From the NCBI GenBank assembly GCA_002786065.1, contig NHNY01000003.1, positions 186,001 to 250,000 on the forward strand: a DNA stretch of 64,000 nucleotides, read 5' to 3'. Below the pieces are notes generated by a model. That model searched no databases. It had not been told where the DNA came from and saw only the letters and a list, made by a program, of their open reading frames with translations. Every line of letters begins with the position of its first letter. Position 1 is the first letter of the stretch. This DNA comes from Microcyclospora pomicola. Taxonomy: Eukaryota > Ascomycota > Dothideomycetes > Capnodiales. Position numbers and translations under genes: made by a program. Positions 21,296 to 32,701 of this stretch are shown here, in pieces.

Positions 21296-22316
21296 ATGAC
21301 GACAGAAGTGCTTCAACTTCGGCTCCCGAGCGGTCGTAACATCGACTATACTGTTTCTGGTCCAGCAAATGGTCTGCCCTTGATATGGTTTCACGGAACT
21401 CCAAGCGCGTGCACTCTTGTGCCGCAACTGTTGTCTGCTTGCGAGAAGAAGAATTTGACGTTGATCACGTTCTCACGAGCAGGATATGGAGGGACCTCTC
21501 GAAACAAGGGTCGACGAGTCGTAGATGATATCGAGGATGTGCAAGCATTGCTCGACCACTTAGGCTACAAGCGCTTCGTAGCAGCTGGATGGAGTGGCGG
21601 AGGTAGGATAACGCTTTGAAATGTCTTCCCCTGAACAAGAGCCCAGATCTGATACAACGAACCCTTTCTAGGTCCACACGTCTTGGCATGTGCCGCACGT
21701 CTTCCTGGTTGTGTCGCTGCCGCAGTGATCGCAGGTGTGGCACCATGGAACGCCGAGGGTTTAGATTTCCTCGCTGGTCAGGGCGATGACAGTCAGTACA
21801 GTAGACCTGCAATTGCCTCGGCGTGTTACATGACTGATACGCTTGATTCATACAGACGTTCAGGAATTCGGAGCTGCCTTACAAGGAGAGGCTACATTGC
21901 AAGCATTCTGTGCCAAGGCTCGTGTTGAGATGCTTCAGACCGACGCCGCCGGCCTGACCGCTTTGCTCTCCTCGATTCTGCCCGAAGTGGACAAGAAAGC
22001 ACTGCTGGGATCCAAGGAGTTTGGGTCTTATGTTGTGGACGCCACGGCTGAGTCTCTGAAGAACAATTCAGATGGCTGGGTGGACGATGATCTGGCTTTC
22101 GTTGCACCGTGGGGATTCGATCTGGCAGATGTGAAATGTCCTATTTTCCTCTACCAGGGCAGCGAGGACAAAATGGTTCCATTCTCACATGGCAAATGGT
22201 TAGGCTCGCACATCCCAAACGTCACTACGCATCTAGAGGAGGGGGAAGGCCATATTTCAATTTTTTTTGGGCGCATGGACGGTATGCTAGACGAACTGAT
22301 TGCGGCGGCTGCATGA
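21296..22316 (+). CDS. Serine alpha/beta hydrolase
   Basis: Three exons (21296-21602, 21672-21791, 21856-22316) give 295 residues; donors GTAGGA and GTCAGT are non-consensus but the frame and motifs continue cleanly. The protein has [10 protein letters not shown] (oxyanion hole, about 32), [11 protein letters not shown], a GWSGGGP nucleophile elbow with Ser100 split by the first intron, [11 protein letters not shown] with the acid, and GEGHISI with the catalytic His. This is a classical alpha/beta-hydrolase fold without a large cap, of the proline-iminopeptidase/hydrolase type common in fungi. The substrate is unknown. No signal peptide is present. It faces the V-ATPase gene 3' to 3'. Confidence 0.85.
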
Positions 22317-22658
22317 TCCCATGTGGCAGGCGGGAACCTCGCCACTGATCACATACTCCACGTCGAAGACATCAAAGGGGGGTTCGATTGCGTTGCTATT
22401 CGCCGCATCCGCTCGCGGAAGGATGCTGGAGGCAGGGCACTACGGGATACGATGTTCCTTGTGTATCATTGATGGAGCGTAGAACAATACACACTGACGC
22501 TTACAGCATAGTATTTGAAACTGTATACAGGCTATTGATACAAGATCATGAGCGCGTGTTCTATACTGGCCCATGCGGGGCATGCTGGAGCTCCGAGATA
22601 TTCCACATACCATAGATGAGAACAAGGACCAATCGCCTCAAAGGTTCGGCTACTGCTC
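22317..22658. other. Intergenic 3'-3' gap
   Basis: 342 bp between the converging ends of the serine hydrolase and V-ATPase proteolipid genes. It holds untranslated regions; nothing else is visible. Confidence 0.45.
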
Positions 22659-23402
22659 TCATCCCTGCGCTCTAGTATTCAAAATAAGTGCCACGATAAG
22701 CCTGGCGAAGGTATTAGCGGAAATAGAACTGTCATGAACCTTCCCTTTCGATCGCGATGTTCAACATACCCATAAAGACCCAGCACTTCACCAAAAATCA
22801 AGATCAACACCATGCCAACAAAGATTCGTGATTGTTGCATGTATGCACGTACGCCCTGTTACGCCTGTCAGCTTCCGAACCGTAATCTGCCCTCCAATAC
22901 TCTGCATGAGGTATCCCTGGTGTCTCTCTCAAAATCTTTCTCCTAGCTGAGAGTGCAGACTTACAGAATCTCCCACAATGCCAATCGCATATCCTGCCGC
23001 AAGACCCGTCAAGCCCACACTCAGCCCACATGCAAGATGTAGACATCCTTGATACAAGCTGTAACTTTTGCCATCAGGTGTCGGGCTCTTCATGTCTGAA
23101 CTAATCAGGACCGCGACCACGAGCGCGTAGACGGCGATGATTCCCGACATGACCACGGGGATCAGTGACTTCATGATCAGATCCGAGCGGAATGTGCCCA
23201 CGCCGGCGATACCGATTCCAGATTTCGCTGTGCCATATGCTGCACCCATACCTGAGTAGCACAGAGTGCGTCAGTCCACCATGTATCAATCGTCGTGCGG
23301 GAGAGGCAGGATCATACATCCAAAGATCATGGCAAAGGCGATGCCTGCCATCCCCACGAAGGGGGCGAATTTGGGAGCCAGGACCACTCGCACTTCTTCC
23401 AT
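22659..23402 (-). CDS. VMA11: V-ATPase proteolipid subunit c' (Vma11-like)
   Basis: Four exons (23402-23318, 23251-22965, 22855-22770, 22701-22659) give 166 residues. Four membrane helices are present: [20 protein letters not shown]; the [20 protein letters not shown] hairpin; [20 protein letters not shown]; and [19 protein letters not shown] with the proton-carrying Glu147. The [21 protein letters not shown] segment is the c' form rather than c (Vma3 has a different second-helix start), and the N-terminus [10 protein letters not shown] also fits c'. The subunit is part of the Vo rotor that pumps protons into vacuoles. The last exon ([13 protein letters not shown]) is 43 nt. The intron-rich layout of this small gene is why only a piece of it is visible as one frame. 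Confidence 0.9.
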
Positions 23403-24353
23403 GATTAGTAGCGCGCAGAGCGTCCTTCGAGGAAGAGGAGAAGAAATGAACACAGATTTACTGCTTGAAAGCTTCCCAGTTGATAAGTCGTAGATGGAGA
23501 GGTGACGCTGAGCAATGGCACGGCACGTGATTGCAGCCTGAGGCATCAAGCACAACGATCTGAGATTCTATACATCCGTTACATGATGTGCATTGTATTC
23601 TTCAGAATCATGTCGAAAGACTTCGATTTCAAGATCCATGAGTACTAGCAGAACCACTGCGAAGCTTGCAATTGGTTTGCGCCGCCTCAGATCCTGAAAG
23701 ACGTGACCACTACCGTATGATAGAAGGCTGTAACATAGATTTATTGCCACGTGACTCAAGCATGGCAGAGATCGCCGCGCTTTGTTGAACGACATGTTAA
23801 TGCTGCTGTTTCGGATGGTCGCTATGGAGAGGTTTCCATAGTCGTGTTGAACAGTAGATCTATTATATATGAAAGGGTTCGTCGCATAATCAGTGCAGAT
23901 CGGAAAGTCTGGAATGTCATCTGTTAGTGAGAAGTGGTGCCGAATATCATACCTCTGAGCATTGAACTACTGCTGTGGACCGCGGAACCGAACGACTACA
24001 ACTCTGCTCGTTCGATCACCAAGCACCACGAGTCAACGCCATTTGCACAAATAACACTCCTTTGGCCATATTCCTACCTGGCTACCTGCCTTGTTCTCGG
24101 ACGGTGGTACAGACTCCTCCCAGTCACCATACTCTCGGACAATCGACCTCGCGTTGCCACGCATACTCGGCATCTGAAGACTCCATTCCGCTATCACCGA
24201 AACCTACCCCACCGGAAAAATTGTAAGAGCCTGTCAGGTCTGGAGGGAGTTGTGGATTGCAAGCGGGGAGACCGCAGAGATTGAAGGGGCCGATGTCTGG
24301 CAGGCTGCGGGCTTCGCAAAAGCAGGCGCTAGACAAGAAGTCGAACGTTCGAC
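23403..24353. promoter_or_regulatory. Divergent promoter V-ATPase c' / Rho GEF
   Basis: 951 bp between two start codons. The right half (about 23930-24350) is probably the long 5' leader of the Rho GEF, with several short upstream frames. I see no gene, repeat or RNA. Confidence 0.5.
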
Positions 24354-27300
24354 ATGGCTCAATATCAGCATGCGCAGCAGCAGCAAGGCCGTAATTACGG
24401 CTCCACCGGCGCTGGGTCAAATAGCTATGCCGCGAATGTTTCCAACGCGCAGCGGGATGCGGCGTTCTCTGATATCTTTGGAGGTGCGCCGCCTGGGGGA
24501 CGAAGTCAGACCATGACGGGCGGAATACACCCTATACCGTCTGACCGCGCATCGACGATGAACACAGCTACCGCCCAAGCATACGCACAAAGAGCACCCC
24601 CCGTCAGGCCGGGCGCGCAGCCGAGTGGATACCCCCAAATGTCCCAACCAAACATATCACACATGCAAAGGCCCGGTGGGCAACAGCCCTATATGAATGG
24701 CCAGGCCCTTCCACCACGCCAACCGCCTCTTCAAGCCCTTCCGCAGCCTATTCGGCCGGACAGAGCTCCATACGGACAACCGCAACGACTTGACTCACGT
24801 GCTCCGCCCGCTCCTGGCGCATATCCGCGCCCATACATGCAGCGGCCATTCCCGCAGAACGGCCCTGCTCTCAACACCGATGGCTATCGCACACAGTCAC
24901 TAGCTAGCAATCCGCGCCCAGCATATCAGCCGCCCGGTGGGTCATATGGTGGTCCAATGAGTGGTGCGGCTCCGGCTCACGCGTTTCGGCAAGCGCAGTA
25001 CACGAACCCGGCGACTCGCACGATAACAGCGCATGGCAGGATCGTACCGGAACGTACTGGCGACGAACGTACCATGTCCATGTCGTCGTATCAAAGAGAT
25101 CAGGACTTTTCACAGACCAGTCATGGAAGAGTGATACCAAACAGAAGGCGTGAATCCGAGGATATTGTAGCATCCGAGACCACATTAGTCAACGGTCATC
25201 AGTATGCGGGAGCGCCAAATGGACCCCAGGTCAATGGTAGACTTCCAAGCCTTGTTGGCCAGGCTCCGCAATCACGAACGATGAGCATGGCGTCAACAAT
25301 AGTCCCAGACGGAGCGTCTCCGAATAACCTGAGCACCCAGCGTTCGAATAGTGGAGCAACCCAAGCCAGCACAATGGTGGCACAAAAGAAACCGTCACTG
25401 GTCTATGGTGCACTGCTCTCGAATGTGGCTTCTGCCTTTAGGGAGAGAATAGCGGTCGCTGAGAAGGAAAAGGATGGTCTGATCTACCAAAATGCATTCA
25501 GTGGATACGAAGCCGTGGAATTGATTGCGTACATCATTCGCACGTCGGATCGGAATCTGGCGCTCCTATTGGGGCGATCTTTGGATGCGCAGAAATTCTT
25601 TCACGAGGTCGCATATGCCCACCGCCTGCGAGATTCTCCGAGCGAGGTATATCAGTTCAAAGAAACGATGAATGATGAGACACCAGAGGTCAATGGAGTG
25701 TTCACATTGCTTACGGAGTGCTACTCTCCTACCTGCAATCGCGACAATCTTTGTTATTCTATTGCGTGCCCAAGGAGATTAGAGCAGCAACAACGATTGA
25801 ACATGAAGGTCTCCCCTGGGCTCAAACGTGAGACATCACGATCCAGCCTGCACGACGAGATGGAAAATGAGCAGAAACTATGGATCAATACTGTATCGAA
25901 GGAAGTCTCGGATAGCGTGAGCGAGCGCGAGAAGAAGAGGCAAGAGGTCATCTCCGAGTTGATGTATACGGAGCGCGACTTCGTCAAGGATCTGGAATAT
26001 CTCCGCGATTTCTGGATCAAGCCTTTACGAACGCCCGAACTTTCGCCCATACCTGAGCATCGACGAGAGAAGTTCATCCGTACAGTATTCTCGAATTGCC
26101 AGGAGGTTCACAGCGTGAATGCACGTATGGCAAGCGCACTCACAAGAAGACAACAACAAAATCCCGTTGTTAGGAATATTGGCGACATCTTTCTCGAATA
26201 CGTTTCGCAATTTCAACCCTTTATCAAGTACGGCGCGAATCAGCTGTTCGGCAAATTTGAGTTCGAGAAGGAGAAAAGCTCCAATCCTGCCTTTGGACGA
26301 TTTGTTGATCAGACCGAAAGACTAAAAGAGTCGCGAAAACTTGAACTGAACGGATACCTCACCAAACCCACGACAAGACTGGCAAGATATCCTCTGTTAT
26401 TGGAAAACGTGCTGAAGAACACGGACGACAACAATCCCGATAAGCTTGATATCCCGCGTGCCATCGAGCAAATTCGCGAGACTTTGACACGAGTCAACGA
26501 GGAGAGTGGAAAGGCCGAGAACCATTACAACCTGATGAACCTGAATGCGACGCTCAAATGGGGCCAGATTCCCCACATGGACCTTAAGCTCACTGAGGAG
26601 GCACGCCAGCTCATCTTCAAAGGTAACCTGAAGAAGCAACCGACCAGCGAGCAGGCGGACATTACAGCCTATCTCTTCGACCACGCCGTGTTGCTGGTCA
26701 GAAGCAAGATGGTCAACAAGCGAGAAGAGATGAAAGTGTATCGAAAGCCCATCCCACTGGAACTATTACAAATCAAGGAAATGGAGCAGGTTTTGCCACG
26801 AACGGGACTTGCAAAGCGCCCTTCTAGCAGTATGATTCCAGGCGTGGGCCGAGCAACAGCAGCGAACCGGCCACCTGGTGAGCAAGGCTATCCGATCACA
26901 TTCAAAGGTCTTGGAAAAGGCGGCTACGAGTTGACTCTGTTCTGTACGAGTCAGATCCAACGCGAGAAGTGGATGCAACATATACAATCGCAGAAAGAGA
27001 AGCTTTCAGAACGCCACAAGATCTTTGCCATGGAGAAACTCAACGAGGGCTACTTCACTTCTGCTGTGCGCATCAACTGCTGCCGTCCGATCGATGGTGG
27101 CCGGAAGCTTGTCATTGGCACTGACTTTGGTGTCTACATCTCGGATCGCAAACCCAAGGATGCAAGCCAGAAGCCTAAACGTATGCTCGAAATCAAGCTC
27201 GTTACACAACTCGAAGTCCTGGAGCAACATCAAATCCTGGTTGTCCTTGCCGACAAAGCTGTCTACACATATCCTCTCGAGGCGCTGGAAGACGAGAGCA

Positions 27301-28111
27301 TGGCTGCGCCTTCGAAACGTGGCAGGCGTATCTGTCATGCCAACTACATCAACGCGGGCATGTGCAATGGCCAAACCTTGGTGTGCTGTGTTAAGTCGAG
27401 CTCTCTATCTTCTACAGTAAAAGTCTTCGAGCCCATGGATTCCATGACCAAAGGCAGGAAGAAAGGTGGTCTAGCAAGGATACTTGCTTCGGGACAAGAA
27501 GTGCTCAAACCACACAAGGAGTTCTACATTCCGATGGAAAGCAATAGCATCCACTTCTTGCGATCGAAACTTTGTGTTGGCGGTGCCAAGGGCTTCGAAA
27601 TTGTGTCTCTCGAGACGCTCGAAACACAATCCCTACTCGACCAAGCCGACACAAGTCTGGACTTTGTGGCACGGAGAGAAAACGTCAAGCCGATCTACAT
27701 CGAGCGCAACACTTCCGAATTCCTCCTTTGCTACAACGATTTCTCCTTCTATGTCAACAAAAACGGATGGCGGGCGCGCGGTGATTGGAAGATCCTGTGG
27801 GAGGGCCACCCCAACGCATTTGCAACCTGGGGCGAGAAGTACATTCTTGCATTCGAGCCGGAGTTCATCGAAGTCAGAAGTAGTGAGTCTGGCGGCTTGG
27901 TGTGCATCCAGACGCAGCGCAACACGAGATTCTTGCACCAGAGCACGAGAGAGGTATGTTTCATTTCATGCCATCATGGCCCCATTACATTTCATTGGCG
28001 CAATCGCAGCACGACTAACATGCACGCTCGTCACAGATTCTCTTCGCCTACGAAGACGAGATGGGAGAAGACGTCATCGCTTCGTTGGATTTCTGGGGCC
28101 AGCGGGTGTGA
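24354..28111 (+). CDS. ROM2: Rho1 guanine-nucleotide exchange factor (Rom2 type)
   Basis: Exon 1 (24354-27953) and exon 2 (28037-28111; intron GTATGT...ACAG) give 1224 residues. The domain order is a Gln/Pro/Ala-rich disordered region (1-345), DEP (about 350-450, GYEAVELIAYIIRTSDRNLA), DH (about 527-730, EVISELMYTERDFVKDLEYL; YLTKPTTRLARYPLLLENVL), PH (about 740-885), and CNH (about 890-1190, GTDFGVYISDRKP ... FLLCYNDFSFYVNKNGWRAR). This is the Rom1/Rom2 and Rgf layout. The protein activates Rho1 at the plasma membrane and feeds the cell-wall-integrity MAPK pathway and glucan synthase. The short last exon restores the conserved CNH end (ASLDFWGQRV); without it the frame runs on into unrelated sequence. 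Confidence 0.95.
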
Positions 28112-28589
28112 TGAGACTGTGAGTGCCATTCTTGATGTGATGAAACAGACGAGAAAAAAGAATTCATGTTGTTTTCTGTATGCTCGGCGTAGCCTATTGT
28201 TCATCTCACCAAATGCCGTCTTTCCATCGATGATCTCCTACCCGAGTGGCTCCCTAATCACATACCAGGACGAAGTAGATGATGTGGTACGGTCAGACCT
28301 CCGTTTGAACTTCCACCTGTCAGAGATGTACACCGTTAGACTTCGATCAGCATTCGTCCACCGCGTCCATTTCCGATAGCACGTCGATACGAAGGTGAGT
28401 AATCGCACCGGTTGACCGATCTTGCATGTCTTGGGCGGAGCTACGTCCCTAAGCAGGCGCTGGACAAACCAACTGGTATCGTCAGACATGGACAAAAATT
28501 CAGTCTGACAAGCGTCTGATCGCTACGTTGACTCCAAACTGCGCTTCGACGCACAGGTGAGTGGCCATTCTAATAATAGTTTGCGCAGG
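28112..28589. other. Intergenic 3'-3' gap, 478 bp
   Basis: Between the Rho GEF stop and the stop of the leftward unknown gene. The forward frame stays open past the GEF exon to 28379, but only by reading through its last intron and beyond its proper stop. No other feature. Confidence 0.45.
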
Positions 28590-29261
28590 TTATCTCGGGT
28601 ACAGGTTCTTTTCGGTCAGCAACACTGGAAACCCAGACCCGACTGATTCCTCCTCATCAACGTCCATCAGCCGACCTGCATAGCATAGTCTTCGCCACCA
28701 GCCACTGCCAGACAGCCGAGTCTTGCCAGATGGAGAGACTGACGCTCTCTCAGAACGACGGCCCAAACATCCCCCTTTCCGCTTCAACTGCATCCGACAC
28801 TGCACACCATTCTTCCAAGATCGCGCTGCCCTGTCTCCGTCGGATGATGCGATCTGTCTCTGCGCCGCCACTAAGATCTCCTCTCGAAATTCCGTGCTCC
28901 ATCCTTTGACGCCTTCCATCGCCTCTGTTGCTACTTCTTCCTCTCTATCGTCCTCCCCCAGCTTCCACACACCGCCACCCAACCTCCCGCGCTGTGTATC
29001 CCGCTCCAACCTGAATCCATCCGCCGCGGGCAGACTAACATAGACGCCGCTCTCGAAATCGCGGTCGGGACCAACATTCGTGTCCCAGGTGTCGCACCGC
29101 CCGGAGCCAGCAAAAGTCGACCGCGTCGGCGAAAGGGCCGAGAAGTAGCTGGGAGAGAGGCTTGAGTCGGCGGCTAGGACGGAATAGGCGCCGTCTGGGG
29201 AGGTCAGGGTGATTGATGGGATGGGGGCGGGGTGGATGGTTAAGGCGGTAAGATTTGGCAT
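28590..29261 (-). CDS. Hypothetical protein, 223 residues
   Basis: An intronless frame beginning MPNLTALTIHPAPIPSITLT. The N-terminal half (to about 110) is rich in short strands and turns (PDGAYSVLAADSSLSPSYFS; ESGVYVSLPAADGFRLERDT). The middle is acidic helical (GEDDREEEVATEAMEGVKGW), and the C-terminus is basic with cysteines. I recognise no family. No signal peptide or membrane helix. The base composition and third-position GC match the coding neighbours, which is the main reason to accept it. It could bind a small ligand or be an orphan of a local lineage. Confidence 0.5.
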   Translation of the reverse strand: MPNLTALTIHPAPIPSITLTSPDGAYSVLAADSSLSPSYFSALSPTRSTFAGSGRCDTWDTNVGPDRDFESGVYVSLPAADGFRLERDTQRGRLGGGVWKLGEDDREEEVATEAMEGVKGWSTEFREEILVAAQRQIASSDGDRAARSWKNGVQCRMQLKRKGGCLGRRSERASVSPSGKTRLSGSGWWRRLCYAGRLMDVDEEESVGSGFPVLLTEKNLYPR

Positions 29262-29966
29262 GGCTGGGTGGCGAGTCTGCCTTGATGGTCTGCTGGAGCT
29301 GGGAGATTTCTAGGTCCGCTCTCTTCTAGATGAGGTGTGCAGATCTCGCCGACGAGCGATTTCGCGATGTGTATTCGATCTCCCGGCCGACCGCCTTGAA
29401 TATGGACAATAGAAGTTATGATGCTGTATCGACCGGTCGGGCTGCTTTCGATCCGAATTCAGAATGTTCATACGAGTACTAGGATGGACAGAAAAGCAAT
29501 ATGTTCAAAGTATCGAGAGTATTATAGATTGAACTTAACCATCGATCGATGATTAAATGTTTGTGAGACTGAGACAATGTTCAATCGCATTGTCTAGCAG
29601 TATGTGAGACATGCGATGTGCCGTCTAGGCGTGACAAACAGAGAACGAGACATGTTTGGCATTGCTGTTTGAGAATCTGGAAAGGCGATTTTGAGTGTCA
29701 TAATGTGCTTTGCACAGTGCTGCTGATGGTAAGGAGGCCATGAATTCATTTACGGGGGATGGAAAGCGGCAAATGATGGTTCTTCGCCTACTTGTCAAGT
29801 GGTTCATGGGTGATCCATGGATCGAATGATTGCATGAGGTCTCACGTATCGTCAAGAAGGCTTGTTCGTACATCAATCGATCATCGTCTATAACACAATC
29901 ACATACTGTCGTCACAGGTGAGAAATCAAATCATCCAGCTCCCCTTCATCAGCCGCACCACATCAT
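29262..29966. other. Intergenic 705 bp, AT-rich
   Basis: Promoter of the unknown gene (right of 29261) and 3' region of the OPT transporter. The stretch from about 29480 to 29640 is AT-rich with short direct runs of gattaaatg-like sequence. No gene is supported. Confidence 0.45.
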
Positions 29967-32701
29967 CTAACCGGCATTGGCAGGGTTGACCATGCAGTAG
30001 TCAATGTTGTGTATGTCCTGCGCGGAAAAGAGTGTCAGTAGACGCCACGGAACAGGCAATAGAGTCAAGCGTAAGCGAACGGAGACAACGTACGGTATCG
30101 GGGTTGCCAGCCCAAGTCGGGAATGGCACGGCTTTGCCACTGCCGCCGAACACAGCGAAAGTGAAGATGAACACGAGCACCTGAGTGCCGCCATCAAGCG
30201 CGGCCGAGACGAGGTAGTTGTACTTGACGAACATCTGGGGGTGGTACTTGCGGACGTAGAACTGGGCGGTGAAGCCGACGACGAAGAACATGGTGAGCGA
30301 GCTGTTGATGCCGACGAACAGGTTACCCATGTACCACAGGATGATGGACAAGTTGACATAGCTGAAGACGCGCCAGCCGGTGAATCGGTGCAGGAGGTAG
30401 AGAGGAACGGGCACGGCAAAGCCGAGCAGGAAGCTGAGCGTGACCCATTCATAGCGAGCACCGACGGAGAACATCTCGCTCGCGATACTCCAGGCGATGG
30501 CCAGTGTGTTGAACTGTTGGATATTCTGGCCAGACCAGATGTTGCTGCCTTGGATGCTCGTCAGGATAGGCGCCTGGTTCTCTACGATCTGTTTATTCAT
30601 CAGTAAGAGAAAGGGTCATTGTCTCTATGTGTGACACATACCGAGTACATCATGACCCAGTTCATGATCGCGCCAATGAAGCATCCGCAGATCTGCACCA
30701 AGAAGGTACACATTGGTGGCAAGTGAGTATACTGCGCCAACTTCAGGTCCTTGGCCAGCAACTCGCCCATCTGAAGCGCATTGAAGGTGTAGCAAGTGAA
30801 GTAGAAGTTGGCCAGCGGACGACCGGGGAACAAGTACCCGCCCAACATCTGGCAGATAGGCTGGATGTTGAATTGGAAACCTTGAGCATGGTAAGTATCT
30901 GCTTGTCAAGGTCTGCTCCACACCAGATGGACTCACCAGTGATGCCCATTTGTGTTCCGAAGAAGAGCATGAAGACGAAAGTTAGAATGGTGCTCAAGAG
31001 GAATCCCCACCATGGAAGGGTAGACTAATTCTTGTCAGCGCTGGAACGAGGTGGGTCATTGTGGCCGCAGGGAATTGGACGAACCTTCATGGCATAAAGA
31101 CATGCGATGCCCATGACCCAAGCAATGATCACAACGGCGGCCCACCACCACATCGGCGTTTCCTTGTACAGGTTGCGCATCATGAGCTTGTAATGGGGAT
31201 CGAGCGTAGGGTCGTTTTGCTTGCGCTCCATACGAGCTTGAGGCGTCTCCTGGTTCTTCCAGAACGTCCACGTGCTCTTCTTGAACAGCTTTCTCAGATT
31301 TGAGGGTGATGCCCAAGCCCAGCCGCCTTTCACGTCATCCCAGTTCCACAACAACATGTGTGTGAAGGTCGCAGTCAGTCCCATGTTCGAAGTGATGAGA
31401 TAGCCGATGTAAGTGCCCGTGAGAAATGGGATACCTTGTTGATCGAGAGCAGCTCTATCGATCTCGAACTCATCATTTAATACCAATGACTGGTTCCAGA
31501 CTTGGAAACTGGTCGAGTTGCTTGTACCATTGAAAAGTTCCTGCGACAGAAATGGGAAATCTTGCGAGCGCCAAAGATTGCCGTAGTAGATCCCCATGAA
31601 GAAGATGTAGCAGCCGATGATACCCACCATCTGGTTGAAGAGTGTCTGCAGAGGATACCACATGGGCGAGTTGAGGCCAGCAATGTAGTTCCAATCGAGA
31701 CTGATCGACAGCATACCAAGTCCTTCGTTACCAGAAGCTCCACCGAAGAGGTTGGTAAAGACAAGATTGTGTTGATCTGCCAGGCAGAATACAGAGACAC
31801 CAGTCAGCACGGTGAACATATATTCGGGGAACGCTTCCCAGACGAAGATGCATCCGAAGATGATGTAGAAGACCTTCAGCCGACGTCGGGTCTCTGCCTT
31901 GTCACGATGAAGGGTTTCAAGGAGAGTGGCCACTGGAAGGTTGATAGGCCAGAGCAACCTGGTGGGATACACAAGGATGTCGCGAAGCATGCCAGCAATA
32001 CCGTACCCAATGAGCTGGGATGAAAGCACGATGAAGACTCCAGCTGCTTTGCTTGGATAGCCTCCATAGAATAGCTGCTGGGCGGCAAGTGCTTCGGTGG
32101 CGAGAGCAGATTGGGATGCCGCAGATGCCATAATGGTGATTGCAGCATGTTCCTTTTGGTTGAATGGGCCAGGGTTGAAGTAGCGACCGATGCCGCGGCG
32201 AGGAATGATGATGGCCAGCGCCTCACCCAGAATGTACGCGATAACGCACAGGAAAACGACCGAGACATAGATGGTCTGAGGCTTGAAGTAGAAAATCTCC
32301 TGAAGCACAGAACCGAAGATGGACAGGCCGCATCCTATACACTCATTAGCATCGATTTCGCACTTCGCTAAGGTCATCTTACCGAGAAAGAAGACACGAA
32401 AGGTGTATGGACTCAATGTAGGGTCGTCGTCAACGTGAAGAACCTGAGTGACCAGATCCTTGGCAGAGCTGACGGGCTCGGTGACTTTATGAAAGCCATC
32501 TTCGTCAACGTTGTACTCTGGGGGCGACTCTTCAACACGCCCCTCGGAGACATCAATGTATGCGCCCTCCTTGGCATCCGGGTCGCGGAAGTCGTAAGTG
32601 CCTTTGGAATTGCCAGGTCTGGATCTGTCCATCAGCTCGATATCCTGCTGTCCATCGAGATCAGTAGTCGTGCGTTGGAAGCCTGGTCTATGAGATGCCA
32701 T
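29967..32701 (-). CDS. OPT-family oligopeptide transporter
   Basis: Six exons (32701-32383, 32334-31085, 31024-30937, 30880-30642, 30588-30094, 30017-29967) give 813 residues; all five introns keep phase. The cytosolic N-terminus of about 105 acidic residues is followed by the first helices (GCGLSIFGSVLQEIFYFKPQ), the OPT signature NPGPFNQKEHAAITIMAS, and about 14-16 membrane segments spread to the end. The conserved QPICQMLGGYLFPGRPLANF and DLKLAQYTHLPPM blocks are near 565-610, and the C-terminus is NIDYCMVNPANAG. OPT proteins are proton-coupled importers of tetra- and pentapeptides, glutathione or siderophore-related ligands at the plasma membrane. Small-peptide import is the default guess; the exact substrate is not readable. 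An antisense frame (30004-30606) is a shadow. Confidence 0.93.

Noticed and set aside
22381-22400. tRNA B-box-like ggttcgattg
   Set aside because: No matching A box, anticodon arm or acceptor stem nearby.
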